Positions 4,537 to 5,878 of a stretch of 5,878 nucleotides of DNA are shown one piece after another. This DNA is from Deltaproteobacteria bacterium (GTDB lineage Bacteria > Desulfobacterota > Desulfarculia > Adiutricales > JAGVGV01): positions 1 to 5,878 of the forward strand of contig JADFXS010000184.1 of assembly GCA_015233515.1 (NCBI GenBank), given 5' to 3'. Under the pieces are notes generated by a model, which saw only the letters and a program-made list of their open reading frames with translations, searched no databases and had not been told where the DNA came from. Every line of letters starts with the position of its first letter. The first letter of the stretch is position 1. The position numbers were made by a program, and so were the translations under genes.

Positions 4537-5822
4537 AGTTGACCCGTATACGCAATGAAAGGATTCCCAAGGGGGTCTTCAACATCACTCCATTTTTTGC
4601 CGCCTCGGCCAGAGGCGCTCTGATTATCGACGTCGAAGGTCGAGAGTTCATTGATTTCGCCGGGGGTATCGGTGCTCAGAACGTGGGTCACTGTCACCCT
4701 AAAGTCGTGGCGGCCATTAAAGACCAGGCGGAAAAGTATATCCACCCCTGTTTTCATGTAATGATGTACGCGCCCTATGTGGAACTGGCCGAAAAGCTCT
4801 GTGCCCTGGCCCCGGGAGATTCTCCCAAAATGACCATGTTTGCCAACAGCGGGGCTGAAGCGGTGGAAAATGCCGTCAAAGCGGCAAGATATTTCACCAA
4901 GCGGGCGGGAATCATCGCTTTTGACTGTGCCTTCCATGGCCGGACTCTCATGAGCATGACCCTGACCAGTAAGAACAAACCATTTAAACTCGGCTTCGGA
5001 CCTTACGCTCCGGAGGTCTATCGGATGGCGTACGCCTATTGCTACCGCTGCCCCTTTGGATTGAATTATCCAGGCTGTCAAGTTTTCTGCGCCAGCCATC
5101 TTGAAGATTTCTTTATAAATAATGTCGCCGCGGAAAATATCGCCGCCCTTTTGATCGAGCCGCTGGCCGGTGAAGGCGGCTTCATTACACCTCCTCCGGA
5201 ATATTTCCCTAAACTTATGGAAATATGCCGAAAAAACGGCATTGTGTTTATCGCCGACGAAATCCAGACCGGCATGGCCCGGACCGGACGTTATTTCGCC
5301 ATCGAACATTGGGATGTTGTCCCGGACGTCATTACCGTAGCCAAAAGCCTGGCGGCGGGTATGCCTTTATCCGGGGTGATCGGCCGGGCCGAGATTATGG
5401 ATGCGCCTCATTCGGGCGGGCTCGGCGGAACCTATAGCGGCAATCCGGTGGCTTGCCGAGCCGCTTTAGCCGTCCTGGATATTATCGAGGAAGAGAGTCT
5501 GCTGCAAAAGGCGGAAGAGTTAGGTCATAAAATTAAAACAAGGTTCGATTCCTGGCAAAAACAGTATAGCCTTATCGGTGAAGTTCGAGGCAAAGGCCCG
5601 ATGTTGGCCATGGAATTGGTCAAGGACAGGAATACGAAAACACCGGCGGCCGATGAAGCCAAGGCCTTGGTCAAATACTGCTATGAACGGGGACTGATTG
5701 TCCTGTCGTGTGGCAACTATGGGAACGTTATCCGGACCCTTATGCCCATCATCATCACCGATGCCCAGTTGGAAAAAGGTCTGGCTATTTTGGAAGAGGG
5801 TTTGGCGGCTTTACCCGGCTGA
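4512..5822 (+). CDS. gabT: Class III PLP aminotransferase, probably 4-aminobutyrate aminotransferase
   Basis: This predicted cytoplasmic enzyme moves an amino group from an omega-amino donor, probably 4-aminobutyrate, to 2-oxoglutarate. From ATG 4512 it has 436 residues; the alternative ATG at 4500 adds four, and the numbering here uses the longer form. Features in order are VEGREFIDFAGGIG (45-58), the phosphate-binding SGAEAVE (117-123), FHGRT (145-149), EPLAGEGGF (220-228), DEIQTG (253-258, Asp253 to the pyridine nitrogen), AKSLAAG with Schiff-base Lys282, and GGLGGTYSGNP. Resemblance to Escherichia coli GabT runs nearly end to end, including ILLSCG/IVLSCG near the C-terminus. One difference is a segment with four cysteines, 181, 184, 193 and 197 (C-x2-C-x8-C-x3-C), where the E. 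coli protein has a short loop. Substrate is not proven; ornithine, acetylornithine or another omega-amino acid remains possible. It stands alone on the plus strand, divergent from plsC, with a repeat 8 nt after its stop. Confidence 0.92.
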   Translation: MELGKKTEELTRIRNERIPKGVFNITPFFAASARGALIIDVEGREFIDFAGGIGAQNVGHCHPKVVAAIKDQAEKYIHPCFHVMMYAPYVELAEKLCALAPGDSPKMTMFANSGAEAVENAVKAARYFTKRAGIIAFDCAFHGRTLMSMTLTSKNKPFKLGFGPYAPEVYRMAYAYCYRCPFGLNYPGCQVFCASHLEDFFINNVAAENIAALLIEPLAGEGGFITPPPEYFPKLMEICRKNGIVFIADEIQTGMARTGRYFAIEHWDVVPDVITVAKSLAAGMPLSGVIGRAEIMDAPHSGGLGGTYSGNPVACRAALAVLDIIEEESLLQKAEELGHKIKTRFDSWQKQYSLIGEVRGKGPMLAMELVKDRNTKTPAADEAKALVKYCYERGLIVLSCGNYGNVIRTLMPIIITDAQLEKGLAILEEGLAALPG

Positions 5823-5830
5823 TAATCCCC

Positions 5831-5878
5831 TAATTCACCACTTGCGGGCATCGAGGCGCGTAACTCCTGGCTGCAACG
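5831..5878 (+). repeat. Dispersed intergenic repeat, copy 3 (cut by the window end)
   Basis: This matches 4058-4105 at 44 of 48 positions, including the exact 18-mer taactcctggctgcaacg (5861-5878). The match begins 8 nt after the gabT stop and runs to the last base, so the rest of the element, including any hairpin, lies outside the window. It has the same orientation as copy 2, so the pair are direct repeats bracketing gabT at a spacing of 1773 bp. Confidence 0.88.

Noticed and set aside
4452..5309. A 285-codon minus-strand open frame opposite gabT
   Set aside because: It is the register-matched shadow of gabT, starts inside it without a ribosome site, and has no recognisable motifs.

Overview
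The window looks like ordinary chromosomal DNA from a free-living bacterium of roughly balanced base composition. It holds four intact protein genes and a family of short dispersed repeats. A metallo-beta-lactamase RNase J, a plsC-type acyltransferase, a secreted CSLREA / choice-of-anchor-Q beta-helix protein and structured intergenic repeats together suggest an uncultured or environmental lineage. A Desulfobacterota-like (deltaproteobacterial) source is my best guess. It rests on general resemblance of the RNase J and the repeats, not on any marker gene.

Layout. Bases 1-315 hold no gene: a small hairpin (15-31), an inverted, partly degenerate copy of the dispersed repeat (60-167), and AT-rich sequence behind the minus-strand operon. 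Bases 316-3973 form a tightly packed minus-strand operon, read in the order plsC (3973-3245), rnj (3232-1553), beta-helix protein (1539-316), with gaps of only 12 and 13 nt. A sigma70-like promoter (4012-4040, minus) precedes plsC. The rnj Shine-Dalgarno overlaps the plsC stop codon, so translation is probably coupled. Bases 3974-4511 are a divergent control region. It holds the plsC promoter, a repeat copy of about 200 bp with a strong internal hairpin (about 4058-4260), a perfect TATAAT box (4295-4300), operator-like CGGTTACCG boxes and a structured leader. Bases 4512-5822 are a plus-strand class III aminotransferase of the GabT type. A third repeat copy starts 8 nt after its stop and runs off the window end (5831-5878).

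How the genes relate. PlsC makes phosphatidic acid for membrane phospholipids, RNase J processes and degrades mRNA, and the beta-helix protein is exported. They share transcription but no obvious pathway. The aminotransferase is a separate unit in nitrogen or amino-acid metabolism, transcribed divergently.

The points most worth a second look are non-coding. One is the three-copy repeat family with its internal hairpin, whose copies 2 and 3 bracket gabT as direct repeats. The other is a fossil-like duplication of the gabT start region, in which the upstream copy carries a 19-nt palindromic insert. I see no tRNA, rRNA, CRISPR array, insertion-sequence transposase or phage gene, and no convincing new multi-gene system.
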